Assembly (NCBI GenBank): GCA_032209605.1 | Contig: JASFXZ010000035.1 | Coordinates: 6,115,748 to 6,179,747 of the forward strand | DNA: 64,000 bases | Source: Mactromeris polynyma | Taxonomy: Eukaryota > Mollusca > Bivalvia > Venerida > Mactridae | Direction of reading: 5' to 3' | Shown here: in pieces, positions 23,301 through 36,149 of the stretch | Position numbering within the stretch: the first letter of the stretch is position 1 | How the letters are laid out: each line of letters starts with the position of its first letter | Translations under genes and position numbers: made by a program | The notes under the pieces: model-generated | Database searches by the model: none | The model's input: only the letters and a program-made list of their open reading frames with translations | Told to the model about the DNA's origin: nothing

Positions 23301-25515
23301 CATAAGACATAGCCTCCCCACACAGACCTCCGGGAAAACAACAATCCATAAAACATAAGGCCCTTGTGGAGGCTCTAGGGTACATACGTAAGGGAACAGA
23401 GGTGCAAGGAGTGGCCTGACCGACCATAAGGATTAACTAGGTGAACCAAAGAGGACAAACAGTGGGGGTGATTTAATGGATGGAAGAGATCAATACTGAC
23501 TAGAACCAAAGGGGTCTGACTAGAACTCGGCAGAAAATAACATGGACACTACATAAAGTGAAAGAATTGCACAGGAGAAAGGGAATTATGGCAAACATTT
23601 AAAAGAAATAATAATCATACAGCGAATTACAGCCTTAGACTGGCAGTAAAAGTAGCATCGATGTTGCATGAGTTAAACTAACCATACTCATTCTAAAGGT
23701 AAACGCATGGTTTATATAAAGAGTATATTATATTATAACATTGTGGTAGTAGGTATATCCAAGAAAGTTGTGGAAAAGTTTCATTGTGTTTTCTAGAATT
23801 ATATGTTAAGGTATACGCTCTAAAATTACATTATATATTTTAGTCGACCGTAACGTAAGTTTATACATAATGATTTATATTCTATATTTACAAAGAGAAA
23901 TGCTGAGTCATCGCCCTACAGCATTCATATACAGTATAATTTAATCTTATTTTTGTAGTTGACGACGTGTTAAGAAATCGGCAACACTTTTCACCAAGCA
24001 TTTACGATGCATAAAATGGTAAATCCGAGAGCTTAATACAGTACATTATATGGTGACAGCGGTCAGTTGTCCTATTTTGTTAACCCAACAAAGTCGCTGA
24101 ATAGTCTATAAACAAATTTGATCGATCCAATTGTACGTCAACCAACAAGTATTATGTCACAAATTGACATACATTGTATGAAGCTCTCCTGGCTGAAGGC
24201 GATATATGACCATTATGTCTCTCATGTTTATGTACTCGTAGGACGTAACGTCAAATACTGGTACCTAATTAAGAATCTAAGTAATTTTTCCATTTAACAT
24301 CAGGACACATTAAAATATATGATACAAGTGTAGCATATTATATATCAACAGACAGAAGAGAAAACGCTGTAAAATGGGATATGAGTTTCATTTAGCGCAC
24401 TAGACTAACTATGATACTGTTATTTGTATAGTCGGGTGAATGGTGTAACAATCTTTATGTCCCGTGTAATATTTCTATCGCATTTGTTTGGGAGAAAATT
24501 CATATAAATTCTTTACTTTGGCATCAATTTGAATGTGACGTTCTTCGGATGCAGAATGACGTCAACAGAAGCGGATGGAATGTTTAGTTTTGCCAAAATA
24601 AATTGACATACGTTGTATGAAGCTCTCCTGGCTGAAGGCGATATATGACCATTAGTCTCTCATGTTTGTGTACTCGTAGGTAAATATTTATTCTAACATT
24701 TCGTGTATTGATACTTCGAAGAAGAAACACTTTACAGAATATCACGTGGATTCATGAAAAGCGTCACTTTGTTTCTCTTCAACCGCGAATGTCATTCAGC
24801 TTTCCAATTAGTTTAAATATTTTAATTGAAGTCACGATAGTTTCACGATGACGAAGAATTCAGAAATTGATCACTCGGATCGTGTCGGTCTTAGCAGTGT
24901 ATGATACATGAAAGTTGTTTGTGTTGGTACAAGGTTTTCATATATTTTCCTTCCTTTGTAAAATTGGTTCCCATTGGTCTATTTAATAAAACATTTGCAT
25001 AATTCAGAATTTAAATGCTCGACGTTAACAAATAGCAACTCCGTTGGACTGGCACTTGGCTTACAAAACAAACTGAAAACAAACTGAAAACAAACTCAAA
25101 CGCTTACATTTTTCTTGACACTCCATTCTCAACTTGTTACGCTTGTCTAGTACACTGTTTGAACTTTGCTGTTTCTTAATGTCTACAAATCAAGCCTTTG
25201 ATCGGTATTATAACCACATTTACCATTTTCTGAACTCTGCACTAGGATGTCAAAATGTATGGTGTATGGCTTCCTCAACAACTATACGATCCGGGTGGGT
25301 TTTGAACTTGCTGCGGTGAGGGGCAAGTGATTTGGAGTCAACGACCATAATCAACCGACCAGAGAGGCACAACACTCTTGCAAATTTGAAAGATTAGTAT
25401 AAAAACATCCACGTGACCGGTATGCTAGTTAAATTAACAATAAAAATAACACAAAGAAAGAACTATACACATAATTATAGTTTACCTACAAAGTATTGAT
25501 ATTAATAACTTTTTG
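23301..25515. other. Non-coding part of duplication unit 2
   Basis: Shared with 36000-37757 and 52600-55140. Copies of the 47-bp sequence 'gaagctctcctggctgaagg' lie at 24180 and 24618, the pre-array state of the expanded arrays in units 3 and 4. No gene recognised. Confidence 0.5.
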
Positions 25516-25632
25516 TAATTGTAGAATGGTGCCGTCACCATGCTGATGTAGTTCTTGACTTATTGTCGGATCATGTTCTGTGTACGGTGTTGCCAAGGAA
25601 AGATCTTTTGACAACAATGCATTCTACAATAA
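25516..25632. mobile_element. 117-bp inverted-repeat element, unit 2 copy
   Basis: Ends 'taattgtagaatg' and 'cattctacaataa'. Exactly 117 bp, like its counterparts at 37758-37874 and 55140-55256. A 37-codon open frame inside it is not considered a gene. Confidence 0.7.
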
Positions 25633-25844
25633 GATAATACTTTGTTCGTGAAATGGCATTTAAAATACAGGCTGCAATGTTTGTGCTGTTTAATATTTTA
25701 GGTTCTTATGTTATATCACATTACTTCAATCACCGGACACAACCTTGTATGTTAGACTGCATCGGTATTGAAAACAACAGAAATATACAAAACGAAGATA
25801 CAAATGTGTTCTCAGTGTAAAGTACATACATGCATATATTTATC

Positions 25845-26130
25845 AATATATACTTTCCTATTAAAACAAAGTATAATGACGGTATATTTTCTTCAATAAT
25901 GTTGATTTTAAAAAATGCATTTTAGGTTATTCCTTGACGTTGAAATGTCTTTAAATGTTCTAAAACATTACCTAGTGAACGGGGTTTAAACGTTGTAGTG
26001 TCGTAGTTGTTGAGCGTGAATAATACGCAATTCTAATCTGTATAATATACTGTTTTTACTGTGACATTTTCGAGAACATTTCGTCATATATAGATCATGC
26101 AATTGTATTTATCAAGGAATATTTCTTACA
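25845..26130 (-). repeat. Inverted copy of part of GST-2 intron 2
   Basis: The reverse complement matches roughly 18298-18550 with moderate divergence (for example 'acaacgtttaaaccccgt' inverted near 25980). The next 100 bp contain another, more diverged, inverted piece. Confidence 0.7.
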
Positions 26131-26486
26131 ACTGTTATTAAAACAAATAATGATGACTCTCTTTATATAACGGTATATTATCTTTAATAATGTTTTTTTT
26201 TTTTAAATTTATATATACATTTAAGGGTTTTTACTTGGCGTTGATAAGACAATATAACATTGTACTAACAGTTTTGAAACTTAATACAACTTTAATAATG
26301 TTCGAACTCTGTCAAATATTAAGCCATAGTGGGTTTTCATGTTGTATTATGTCAATATACTTTTACATTTTTTTAAACACTGAACTTTAAATAAAACTTA
26401 ATTGTCCGCGGAATAAATGCTTACAAATAGTAAGTTTAACAGAACCGTAGTCTAGTACATAATGAGTTAAAACAGGGCCTTCCTTT

Positions 26487-28975
26487 CATCTACATTGTAC
26501 GAAATCGATGTCATGAATGACCGTTACGTTTCGGCTAGTGGCTAGAAAAAGGTAAAAGCGTTTAAGAAATAAGCATTAGAGTAATAGAATAAATAGAAGT
26601 AGCAAGTTTACAGAAAGAGTGCATAAGAGATAGTTCTGAGGCTGCGTCAGTTCCTTAGCGTCAGACCACTCCGGCTAGCATGGCGCCTAATGGGAATTCA
26701 CCCAACCGGTACAGCTCTGATCATCATTGGTTCTTAAAACAGTCTGGGAGAATAGCTGTCTTAGAATTTTACTTTCGCGAGCTCCTGCTTGAAATGTACC
26801 AAGTCAGGAACCTCGGCAATGATTGCCGGTAAAGAATTCCATATGCGGATGGTGCGAACTGAATTTGTAGTTGTCGGTCCTGGATGCAAGTTGTCTAGGT
26901 TTGGTAGAGTGTTGTGACCTCGTACGTGTAGATGCAGGTATAAAGAATAAAGTTGACTTGATGTCTACAAGATATTTCAAGATTTTGTACGTCATAGTGA
27001 GCTGGATCTTGGTGCGTCTTGACTCTAATGACTCCCAGTCAAGTTCATTGAGCATTTCTGTAACGCTGCTGGTGTTCCTGTACCGGTTGCTAGTGTACCG
27101 AGCAGCTCTACGTTGCACCATCTCCAGCTTTGATATGTACTGTAGGGGTTCCATACCGAAGCGCAGTACTCTAGGTTTGAGCGAACCACCGCGAAATATG
27201 CCTGGGATTTAGTATCCTTACTTCGGACCCTTAGGTTCCTCTGTAAAAAGCCTAGCATGCTGTTTCCCTTCTTGACAATTCTGTCAATATGGATATTCCA
27301 AGACAGGTTGGATGTTAAGTCTATGCCTAGATATTTAGAGGTTGTCGTTTCTTGGAGAATGGGTCCCTTCAGCCTGTAGTTATACTGGATTTTATTCTTA
27401 GACTTGGTGCCCGCAGGGCGTTACACTTATCTGGTCGGAAGTCCATGCCCCACTTGTTTTCCGAAGATGCCAAATTGTTGAGGTCTTCTTGGAGTTGTTC
27501 GCAGTCATGCAGGTTCTTGATGGGCCTATAAATGATGCAATCATCGGCGAACAGCCTGGTTTTTGATGAGACGCATTCTGGAAGGTCATTTATGAACAGG
27601 AGGAAGAGCAGCAGCCCAAGGACAGTACCTTGGGGCACACCACTAATGACCGGTGCCTCATCTGATGTGGCGCCATCCACAATGACTCGCTGGCTTCTGT
27701 TGGAGAGTAACGATTGCATCCAGTCAAAAGAATTTCCTCTAATACCACAGTGGCGAAGCTTGGTTAGGAGACGCTTGTGTGGTACACGGTTGAACGCCTT
27801 AGAGAAGTCCAGTATAACTAGGTCCATGGCTTGGTTCTTGTCTAAAGATCTTAAAAGTTCGTCTGATAATGTGAGGAGCTGTCTCACAACTGCGTCTGGC
27901 TCGGAAACCATGCTGGCAGTCTGTCAGGATGTTGTGTCTTTCAAAGTGGGACAAGATGTTGCTTGTCAGTATGTGTTCCTGAATTTTGCAGGAGACGCTA
28001 GTGAGGGAAACAGGGCGGTAGTTGCTTGCTTTGAATCGGTCTCCTTTCTTAAAGATGGCTGAGACATTTGCCTTCCTCCAATCATCGGGGACTCTGCCGC
28101 TATCCAGACTTCTTTGGAAGATTGCCGCTAGTAGTGGGGCTAAGACTGTGGCTAGATCACGAAGTAGTCGAGTGGTGATCATGTCCGGTCCACATGCTTT
28201 CTTTGGATTAAGTTTCTAAAGAAGTTTCAGTACCCCTTCCTCTGAAACCTTGATGTCTGTCATGTGTGGGTATGAGTCTGCTGTAGGAGTAGGCGCGTCA
28301 GTGGCATCCTCATGGGTTAAGACTAACTCATACTGTCTGTTGAATATATTGGCCTTGTCTATAGGGTCCGCGTGCATCTTCCCATTCTCTTTTAATGGAT
28401 CAACCCCGTTGTTATCCTTCTTCAGGGAGTTAATATATGCCCAGAATATTTTCTGTTTGCTGGCCTTGTTGTTGTTCCCGGTGTCGTCGAATTCAATGAT
28501 GTTTTCAATATAACTCCAGAAGGAGTCCCTTTCAGCTTTTTGGGTTAGGGATTTGATCTTCTTATATTTAGCAATGTCAGTAGTTTTCCTAGTTGCTTTT
28601 TGTTTCATTTCTTCTCCGCATCAGTGATCTTACAGTCTTGTTCAGCTTAGTTTTCTTCGCTGTGTTGATAGTTTTCTGGGGGATATACTTCTTAACGAGT
28701 TGGAGAAGAGTGTCTTTGAAGGTGGTCCATGAGGTGTCTATGTCTGATGTTGAGATCTTGTATAGTAGATCTTGACTAATATCTGAGACCTCTTCTTGAG
28801 GGAATCGTAGTCCGCCTTATTGTACATAAGTATGTTCCGTTTGATGGAAGGCTTGGTTTGAGGTCGCATGCTGGATTCTATGAAAACCGCCTCATGGTCT
28901 GATATGTCTGGGATGATATGGACCTTATTAACAAGGATTGAATTGTTTGTAAAAAAACAGATCAAGGACTGAAGA
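26487..28975 (-). mobile_element. 5'-truncated non-LTR retrotransposon (LINE)
   Basis: Read on the minus strand, it begins in the end of an endonuclease domain (ISDHEAVF, about 28880-28910). It continues through a linker (28216-28608) and a reverse transcriptase with 'YRPVSLTS', 'DFSKAFNRVPH', 'GVPQGTVLG' and the catalytic 'FADDC' (27369-28182), then a C-terminal region with 'RRAARYTSNRY' (26804-27258). The order and motifs fit CR1/Jockey-group elements. Frameshifts split it (for example an extra T in the poly-T near 28951), so it is dead. The uninterrupted site is visible at 15870-15890; about six bases were lost at the right junction. Confidence 0.93.
27369..28182 (-). pseudogene. LINE reverse transcriptase, broken
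   Basis: Two overlapping minus frames (27799-28182 and 27369-27911) hold the RT fingers and palm. The first carries YRPVSLTS and a 'HGFRARRSCETA' motif. The second carries the DFSKAF motif, GVPQG and FADD with the two catalytic aspartates. A frameshift between 27799 and 27911 separates them, and a second before 27369 disconnects the C-terminus. The usual P in LGPLLF is replaced by L. Part of the LINE above. Confidence 0.9.
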
Positions 28976-29313
28976 TGTTTGCATGGCATAACCCTGCCTT
29001 CAACTGAAAATGGCCTCGTCTAACAACGTTTTGAGGGTCATGTGTAAAGAAAATGTTTTGAACTGCAAAGTAAAAGTTGATACTTAAATTACCATGAATA
29101 GTAATGGATAAAAAAAATTGATCACCCACCTACGTACCCAGTTTAATTTTGCTCGGTAGGGTTATGCCAAATATATAATTGTTTAAGGTTGGCCTTGTTT
29201 ACAAATATTTGGTTTGGCCTCGACCGTCCTCACTCTTGTTCCATATTTGAATACGTCAAGATCTAAATGAAATATCACAATCTAGAATATAATATTGATT
29301 GACGGCCAAATGT

Positions 29314-29323
29314 TAAATAAATA
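29314..29323 (+). promoter_or_regulatory. Core promoter of GST-3, rearranged TATA region
   Basis: Compared with GST-2, the 75 bp corresponding to 16227-16301 are missing. The deletion joined two 'taaata' direct repeats, so TATATAAATA became TAAATAAATA at the same distance from the ATG. Confidence 0.7.
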
Positions 29324-29398
29324 GGCCGCAGTAAAATTTACACTGTCATATCCTGAATAGCTTTGCTCGAGTGAGGAGGATAAAATAATTTTGTCAAG

Positions 29399-32300
29399 AT
29401 GCCTAGTTATAAATTAAGTTATTTCAATGTTAAAGGTAGAGCCGAGGCTGCTCGTTTGTTGTTTGCAGCAGCTGGAAAGGATTTCAATGACAATCGGATA
29501 GAACAAGCTGACTGGCCAAAAGTTAAAGAAGGTAAGATATAGTTTACATTTCTTGTAGTTTGTTTTGTACATATTTACAGATATTCTAAATTTAATATTT
29601 TTCGTTGATGTTATTTTTTATTCAGATTCATGTTGTATTTATGTTTTTTTTGGGGGGGATTTTTTTATTTGCTGTGAATGCATAGAAGCCTACTTATGTT
29701 TTCATTTCAATAACAGTATTGTTAAACCGAGAACGTATTTATGTTCAAGTTTCTTTACACGTTGTTCTTAATATACTATCACACAAGTTATCGTATCAGT
29801 GAGAAACCGAGTAGGCTTCAATCGTATACTCAGTACATTTAAAAACGCAAAATTTTAGATTTCTCAAATTTCATGAACTCACTAGGGATGTAAGATAAGA
29901 ATTTAACATGATATTATTTCATTTTACACACTAATGAACGCTAATTTGTTTTTCAATCGACGGATATTTTCAAATCAAATTTAAAACACACTTTTTAAAA
30001 TGTACTGAGTATATAAAGAAAATGAAAATTGGTTGTTGTAACGCAAGGTATGAATATTAAGACCCTACTACATGTAGCAACTTGATGTAAATAATACTTC
30101 CGGTCAAGAAAATACCGGACACTTGTAGTGTTGTACTTGTACATATCCCCTTACTGTATACATGTATACATGGGTGAAAAAAAAGCTGTAGTTGTAGGTG
30201 TAGTTAGTTCAGTTGGTCGTATGCAGGGCTGTCACACGGAAGTTCCTCGTTCGTTTCCCGGGCGGGGCAGTTTATGTCCCCGTGCGATATAATGTCCTCC
30301 GCTTCGGATTCATGACTGAAAGTCGTCTGCTGCTCACGGAGGGGTAAGTTAGTACTGGTTGGTAATTAATTCCAGGAAAACATGCTGAATGAAAATTAAA
30401 AACATCGTTAAACCCAACCAAACTTGATTTTAATCTCGCCGTTGCAAATAAATTACTTACACAAGTGAATAACAATTATCGAATATTCATGGATCTCGCT
30501 GAATGGTAAATTGCATAATATCCTTAGACACGTGTTGGGTTGAACTTTTAACTGACCGATTTCTAATATATAGCTTTCGCTTTAAATAGTGATATCTGAA
30601 TAATTCTTGGTAGTTAAATGTAATTTGGCGCAACATTCATCACACTTTGAGTACAGACAAACTATCTGGGTAGGCGTTGTTTATTAGAGAAACCAATGAG
30701 ATACCCTAACCGAAGAGTTGACTACGTCAGTTAAAATTGACTGATAATCAATATTGCATATTTTACAGAAATGCCTCAAGGTACCATGCCAGTATTAGAA
30801 ATCGATGGTGGAAAGGTGAAAATATCACAGAGCATGGCTGTAGTGAGATACCTCGCCAGAGAATTCAGTAAGTATTACTTATCACCAACGCATCGAATAG
30901 CCCATTTCAATTCGACATGCATAAGAATACACACCGGGACCTGATATTTGTTTTGGGTGATACCGAGTATTCGAATAGAAGGTTGTCGAATAAACGAGGG
31001 TCAACTGTAAATTCTTAACAGTTTGATTGAAGACATAAAATCTTTTATATGTTATCTTCCGTAAAATATTTTGTTCAATCTAGGAAGTTATCTGTTGTAA
31101 TTGTGAGCAGTAACTTCTGGTAAATCAAGCAATATAGACACACGTATATCTTGTCAGACACATTCGCATTACTGAATAGTAAAAACCTATAAGAATAGTG
31201 AATAAATCACACTTCATCTATGTATACAGTAAAGTTAAGTGAACCCTCATGTACTGCATGATGTACAAGATAATGTTCTAAACATAAAGTTAGGCTGAGA
31301 ACGAGGTGTTCTAGATTTCTATTCGTGAACGTTCTAGGTACCGCATATATTGTTTTAAAATACCGTGTATACACATTCAAACATTGTACTTAACCTGCAA
31401 GAACTTAATGGATTGAGATCCAGAATAAACAGATTAAAATTGCGAAATATTCACGCTCAACAACCACGCCACTATAACGTTTAAACCCCGTCTACTAGGT
31501 AATTCCATAGAACATTTAAAGAGATTTCAACGTCAGGGAATATCATTACATGTATATGCATTTTTAAATCACCATTACTAAAGAGAATATACCGTCATAT
31601 AAAGACAATCAATATCATTTGTTTTAATAAGAAATATGTATTGAAAAATACAATTTCATGATGAATATTTGAAGAAATGTTCTCGAAAATGTAACATATT
31701 ATTAAATTTCACATAACTTTATTTTATGGCATAAAATAGGCTACATCTGGTTCACGCGTCTCAATAACCCTTTCTAGTACATACCGAGGGTTCAGTGCAA
31801 GACTATCCTAACTCCTATGTATTTATATAGGAGATAGTATAGTCTTGCACTGAACCCTCGATACGGTCTGTAGAAAGACGAATACTATTTTTATTACTCT
31901 CGTCTTATTTGTTTACAAATGTTGATGAACCTGACAAACCCAAACTACTCCATCCATTGGTATTTCTTTCAAGGATTAATTCGACAACATTCTATCCAAA
32001 TACTTGGTATCATCCGAAATAAATGAGGTTCCGACGTATCTTCGAATTGAAATGAGCTATTCGAAACTACATATTATTCGAAATCAAATTTTGGATCCAA
32101 TGAATTCAAATAAACGAGGTCAGTGCAATATTCCACAGTGGTCAAATTCGTCAAACTGTCCTTTGCAGCTAACAGTTTGCAGGAAAATTATCTTTTTGAC
32201 AATTATCAGCATGTTAGTGGGTGCCGACTTGCGTTCTCTGTAGACTGTTCTCTGTTGAAAATCTCTTACGCTTGCATTTCGTTCGTTCTACATGATTTAT

Positions 32301-33718
32301 AATATTATGTATTATTAACATGATGATCATTTACAGATTTATACGGAAAGGGGAATCAAGAAATGACCCTTGTGGACCAGATTATTGACACCGTTTTGGA
32401 CATGTTCACTCCAATGACGTCCATCGCTTTCCACCCTGATAAGGACGAGAAGGTGAGTATAAAAGCTGTTTTGCACAAGTTTGGAGAGGTAGAAAGTCTT
32501 TGAGGCTTCATGTTAATGTGTTTTACTATTTATCAATCGGTGATCATCGGAAAATTTACGATCTCTTACGAAAAAATACTTACAGTAAAATTTCGATTGA
32601 ATCTTCTTATTGAGGTGGTCTTAATATTGAAGTTGAATAAACTTTAAGAAAAATAGGAAAAATGGAATAGACAATTGTGTTCTAAATTTTGAGACGGTCT
32701 TATTATTGAGGTGGTCTTTAAATGATGTTTTACTGTAAATTCTAATCATCATCAGAGCAAGTCATATATGCATATTTACGAAACCGTTCTTTTATTTTGT
32801 CACATTTCTGTTTTATTCAGGAGAAACTTCTTGCTGCGTACAAGAAGGACAAAGTTCCAAAATTTCTGGGTATTATTGAAAAACTGATTGTGGAATCTGG
32901 CAAGAAAGGATTCGCTGTTGGCTCATCAGTAAGTATCGATGTATCAGAATATCTAAATTAACGTTTATGTAAACAATCGTAGTCGATGTACACTTCGGAC
33001 TGACGTCTCGCATTTTGTCCTTGTCTTTGGTAAAATTCAAATGATTAAATTGTTGTACATATATGTCTGCAATATTGACACAGCTACTAATATAGTATAA
33101 TACATACATGATTTTACCATTATGCAATTATTAATGAAGTTGTGGTTCGTTTGATTGCATTTTGAAGAGAGAATTGTAAATAATGCGATATAGTAACATA
33201 TCTACGAAAATTCCGCATCAATGTCAAGCATATATATTAACAAACATGTCTACATGCTCCAATGGAAACACCTTCCTTGCTTCACTAAATACGAGTAAAA
33301 GTAGATATTTGAACAGACACAGAGTCAGATATTTCAAAAAGGAAGACTCGTCTCTATATAATTCACCATGTTCAAGAACAGTATCTCTTTATAACTGCGA
33401 TGTCTTCATTTAAATGTATCGACAGGAATGCCTGTGTAATTCATTCAATACGATACTCAGCTCAGTTCGACCATTTTACAGTGCTTTAAATAATAAAAAC
33501 TTCAAAAATAATGGTAATAGCAACTATTTGCAATAAAATCTTTTTTATTTTCTTCACAGTTGACAGCTGCAGATCTCATATTACATAGTTATATAGAAAA
33601 CTGCCAAATTGTGGATTGCCTCTCTGGATACCCTCGTGTAGCAGAAAACCGAAAAACTATTGAAGCCCTGCCAAGAATCAAGAAATATTTGGAAAAACGC
33701 CCAAAAACAATGTTCTAA
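29399..33718 (+). CDS. Sigma-class glutathione S-transferase (GST-3)
   Basis: Exons: 29399-29531, 30769-30867, 32337-32452, 32821-32928, 33560-33718. They give 615 bp and 204 residues with the same phases as GST-2. Exon 2 encodes the same protein sequence as in GST-2. Tyr8, Arg14, Trp39, Lys43, Gln65-Ser66 and the Thr154/Asp157 box are all kept, so the enzyme should be active. Replacements relative to GST-2 cluster in the likely substrate-side segments: Asp10 to Asn and Ala11 to Val in exon 1, Val17 to Ala, FAPMTSIFF to FTPMTSIAF in exon 3, and the last ten residues. No stop or frameshift was found. The promoter deletion may alter expression. It sits directly after the LINE insertion. Confidence 0.95.
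29825..30013. mobile_element. MITE in GST-3 intron 1 (TATACTCAGTACATTT ends)
   Basis: The left end TATACTCAGTACATTT is the exact complement of the right end AAATGTACTGAGTATA. GST-2 has no insertion here (near 16795); GST-4 has a rearranged copy at about 45075-45297. Related ends occur near 35623 and 51335. Confidence 0.8.
30190..30428 (+). mobile_element. tRNA-derived SINE in GST-3 intron 1
   Basis: Ortholog of the GST-2 intron 1 SINE, with box A-like 'tagttcagttggtcgta' and box B-like 'gttcgtttcccggg'. An internal stretch before 'cgttaaacccaaccaaac' is shorter than in GST-2. Confidence 0.7.
31785..31860. repeat. 76-nt near-perfect hairpin in GST-3 intron 2
   Basis: Same position and length as in GST-2. 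The arms differ from the GST-2 copy at several bases, but most pairs are kept. Confidence 0.8.
31985..32120 (+). mobile_element. MITE family A fragment in GST-3 intron 2
   Basis: Counterpart of 18835-18975, with slightly more of the left end ('aattcgacaacattctatcc'). Confidence 0.65.
32581..32737. mobile_element. MITE family B in GST-3 intron 3
   Basis: Same insertion as in GST-2 intron 3. Ends 'tacagtaaaatttcgattga' and 'tgatgttttactgta'. Confidence 0.75.
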
Positions 33719-34140
33719 GCAAGCCCAATGTTGAATACTTATTTTTGATCAGCTGCATATGATTGTACTAATAGTAAATACTGATTAATAGTATTTTGTA
33801 GAATCATTCACACAAGTTCTTGTACACGGAAGGCGTAAAACCAGAACATTCCAAGGTCATAAAAGCGATTCGGGTATCGGCGGATTTGTTTTCATTGTGA
33901 ACAAACTGGACAAGTCTAACGGACGAAACGGTTTAACACGCAACAATAGTGTACACTTTAGTCTGAGTTGTGAAGCTAGCATCAAACCGTCATTGTATTT
34001 ATTTTGAAACAAACCATTGATCATGACATGTATGTGAAATGTACGGGTCTAAGTAAATGAAAAATGCAATATGTACTATGTTGAAATTGTAAATTATATT
34101 TATTTTACCATGTATATATCGTTATTAGAAATAAATCATG
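33719..34140 (+). terminator. GST-3 3' UTR and polyadenylation signal
   Basis: Aligned with the GST-2 3' UTR. AATAAA lies at 34130-34135 in the same 'cgttattag' context. Confidence 0.65.
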
Positions 34141-34547
34141 AATGTATTATACAGTTTGTGCAATCACTTGTGTATGCTTTTATGTCCCCTTTCTGTGCGC
34201 TGCCCGGTTCCGCTTGCTGTTCTTGTGTATCCCTCCCTGTGTATGCCTCCTCCCTTTGACTAGAACAGTCTGTGGAAGTTTCCGTTTATGAAAATGACCC
34301 ACAATGCTACCTAGTAAAATATGGTGAAAAAATACCTTTTTATTTCCTTTTGACAGAGATTCGAATGTAATCTGGAATGTGCGAACATACTTATTATGTG
34401 ATTTAACTTTTGATGAAATGGTCATTCTATAAAAATACGAGTATTTCTCTATGTGGGAAGTGTCACATATCATTTGCAAGACTGGCTCACATACCATGCA
34501 TGCTCTCCATGAAATTAAACAAGTTGAATTCAGACAAAACAAACCTC

Positions 34548-35228
34548 AGACAAGCCACAGTTAGAATGTAGCGAGACCTCTGACAGGCCACAGCTAGAAT
34601 GTAGCGAAACCTCTGACAGACCACAGTTAGAATATACCGAAACCTCTGACAGGCCACAGTTAGAATGTAGCGAAGCCTATGACAGGCCACAGTTAGAATG
34701 TAGCGAAACCTCTGACAGGCCACAGTTAGAATGTAGCGAAGCCTATGACAGGCCACAGTTAGAATGTAGCAAAACCTCTGCCAGGCCACAGTTAGAATGT
34801 AGCGAAACCTCTCACATGCCACATTTGGAATGTAATGAAACCTCTGACAGGCCGTAGTTAAAATGTAGCGAGACCTCTGACATTCCACAGTAAGAATGAA
34901 GCTAGACCTCTGACAGGTCACAGTTAGATTGTGGCGATCTCTGACAGGCCACAGTAGAATATATAGTGAAACCTTGACAGGCCACATTTAGAATGCGGCG
35001 AAACCTCTGACAGGCCACAGTTACAATGTTGCGAAACCTCTCACGGGCCGCAGTTAGAATGTAGCGAAACCTCTGACAGGCCACAGTTAGAATGTTGCGA
35101 GACCTCTGTCATGCCACATTTAGATTGTGGCGAGACCTTTGACAGGCCACAGTTAGAATGTAGCGAGACCTCTGACAGGCCACAGTTAGAATGTAGCGAA
35201 ACATATGACAGGTCAAAGTTAGAATGTA
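34548..35228. repeat. 33-bp minisatellite downstream of GST-3, about 20 copies
   Basis: Longest of the three arrays and the most degenerate: copies with indels at 34930-34990 break the frame that is continuous elsewhere. Confidence 0.95.
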
Positions 35229-36130
35229 CCGTGGTATCAGAGGTATCAGATGTAATTCTTCTATCACTGAATCAAAGTACTGTTCGTCACGAGAATACAG
35301 CAACATTAGGGATGGGAACACACAGAGATTGCAGATACAAAGATACATGTCTTACATTATCATACCATATTTTCCAAAAATAGTACAAACCACATATACC
35401 GCTCATCTGTTGATGAAAGAAAGAAATTAACTCCTTTTCTACGGGGTAGACGTCAATTATTTAATCGTTATTATTGCATACCTCGGATCCGTTGACTGAC
35501 CACCAAATGTACCTGATTTACTGCTGAAAAGTGTTAGTGAACACTCATCCTTTACATGCATGCATCTCATTCATGCAAGTAAAGCCAAGAATGCTATTGC
35601 TAGTACCCAAAGAAATACACTTAATATACTCAGTACATTTAAAAACGCACAGTTTTTTCCAACCATACTTCATTAACTTTCATTTTAATACTTTTGAAAC
35701 TCATTTTTTATGAAAACACTTGTCGATTGTCATGAAATTTAGCGTTCATGTAGCGTACATGTAGCGTACATGTAGCGTACACATGCAGTAATATCATGTC
35801 ATGTTCGTTTCGTGTATCCTGAACAAATTTTCTAATTGGTCACATGGTTTTTATTGATATTTTTCAAACATTTAATGAAAATTCAAAATGCAAACACCGT
35901 CGTATATAAGTATTTTCTTCGTTTAACCTTTCTAAAATAATTAATCCCCTTTGGCCATTAGATGAAATTTACAACCTAACAATATTATAACATTGTGGCA
36001 GTAGGTATATCCAAGAAAGTTGTGGAAAATGTTCATTGTGTTTTCTAGATGAATTATATGTTAAGGTATACGCTATAAAATTACACATCATATATTTTAG
36101 TCGACCGTAACGTAAGTTTATACATAATGA
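35229..36130. other. Non-coding spacer of unit 3
   Basis: Contains three copies of an 11-bp 'catgtagcgta' repeat near 35752 and a solo end of the TATACTCAGTACATTT element near 35623. The block found at 52380-52940 in unit 4 is missing. No gene seen. Confidence 0.5.
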
Positions 36131-36149
36131 TTTATATTCTATATATAAC

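Larger units (their letters stand above)
15650..26486 (+). repeat. Segmental duplication unit 2 (carries GST-2)
   Basis: Homologous in order to units 3 and 4. The left part (15668-15890) is repeated at 26245-26486, where unit 3 begins. It ends differently from units 3 and 4: after about 25838 it switches to inverted fragments of GST-2 intron 2. It lacks the tRNA-containing tail and holds only dispersed copies of the 47-bp sequence. Confidence 0.8.

Noticed and set aside
25516..25632. 37-codon exon-like frame (also 37758-37874)
   Set aside because: It lies wholly within a 117-bp inverted-repeat element, and the acceptor is lost in unit 4.
27025..28775. Plus-strand frames across the LINE region
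   Set aside because: They are antisense shadows of the minus-strand reverse transcriptase.
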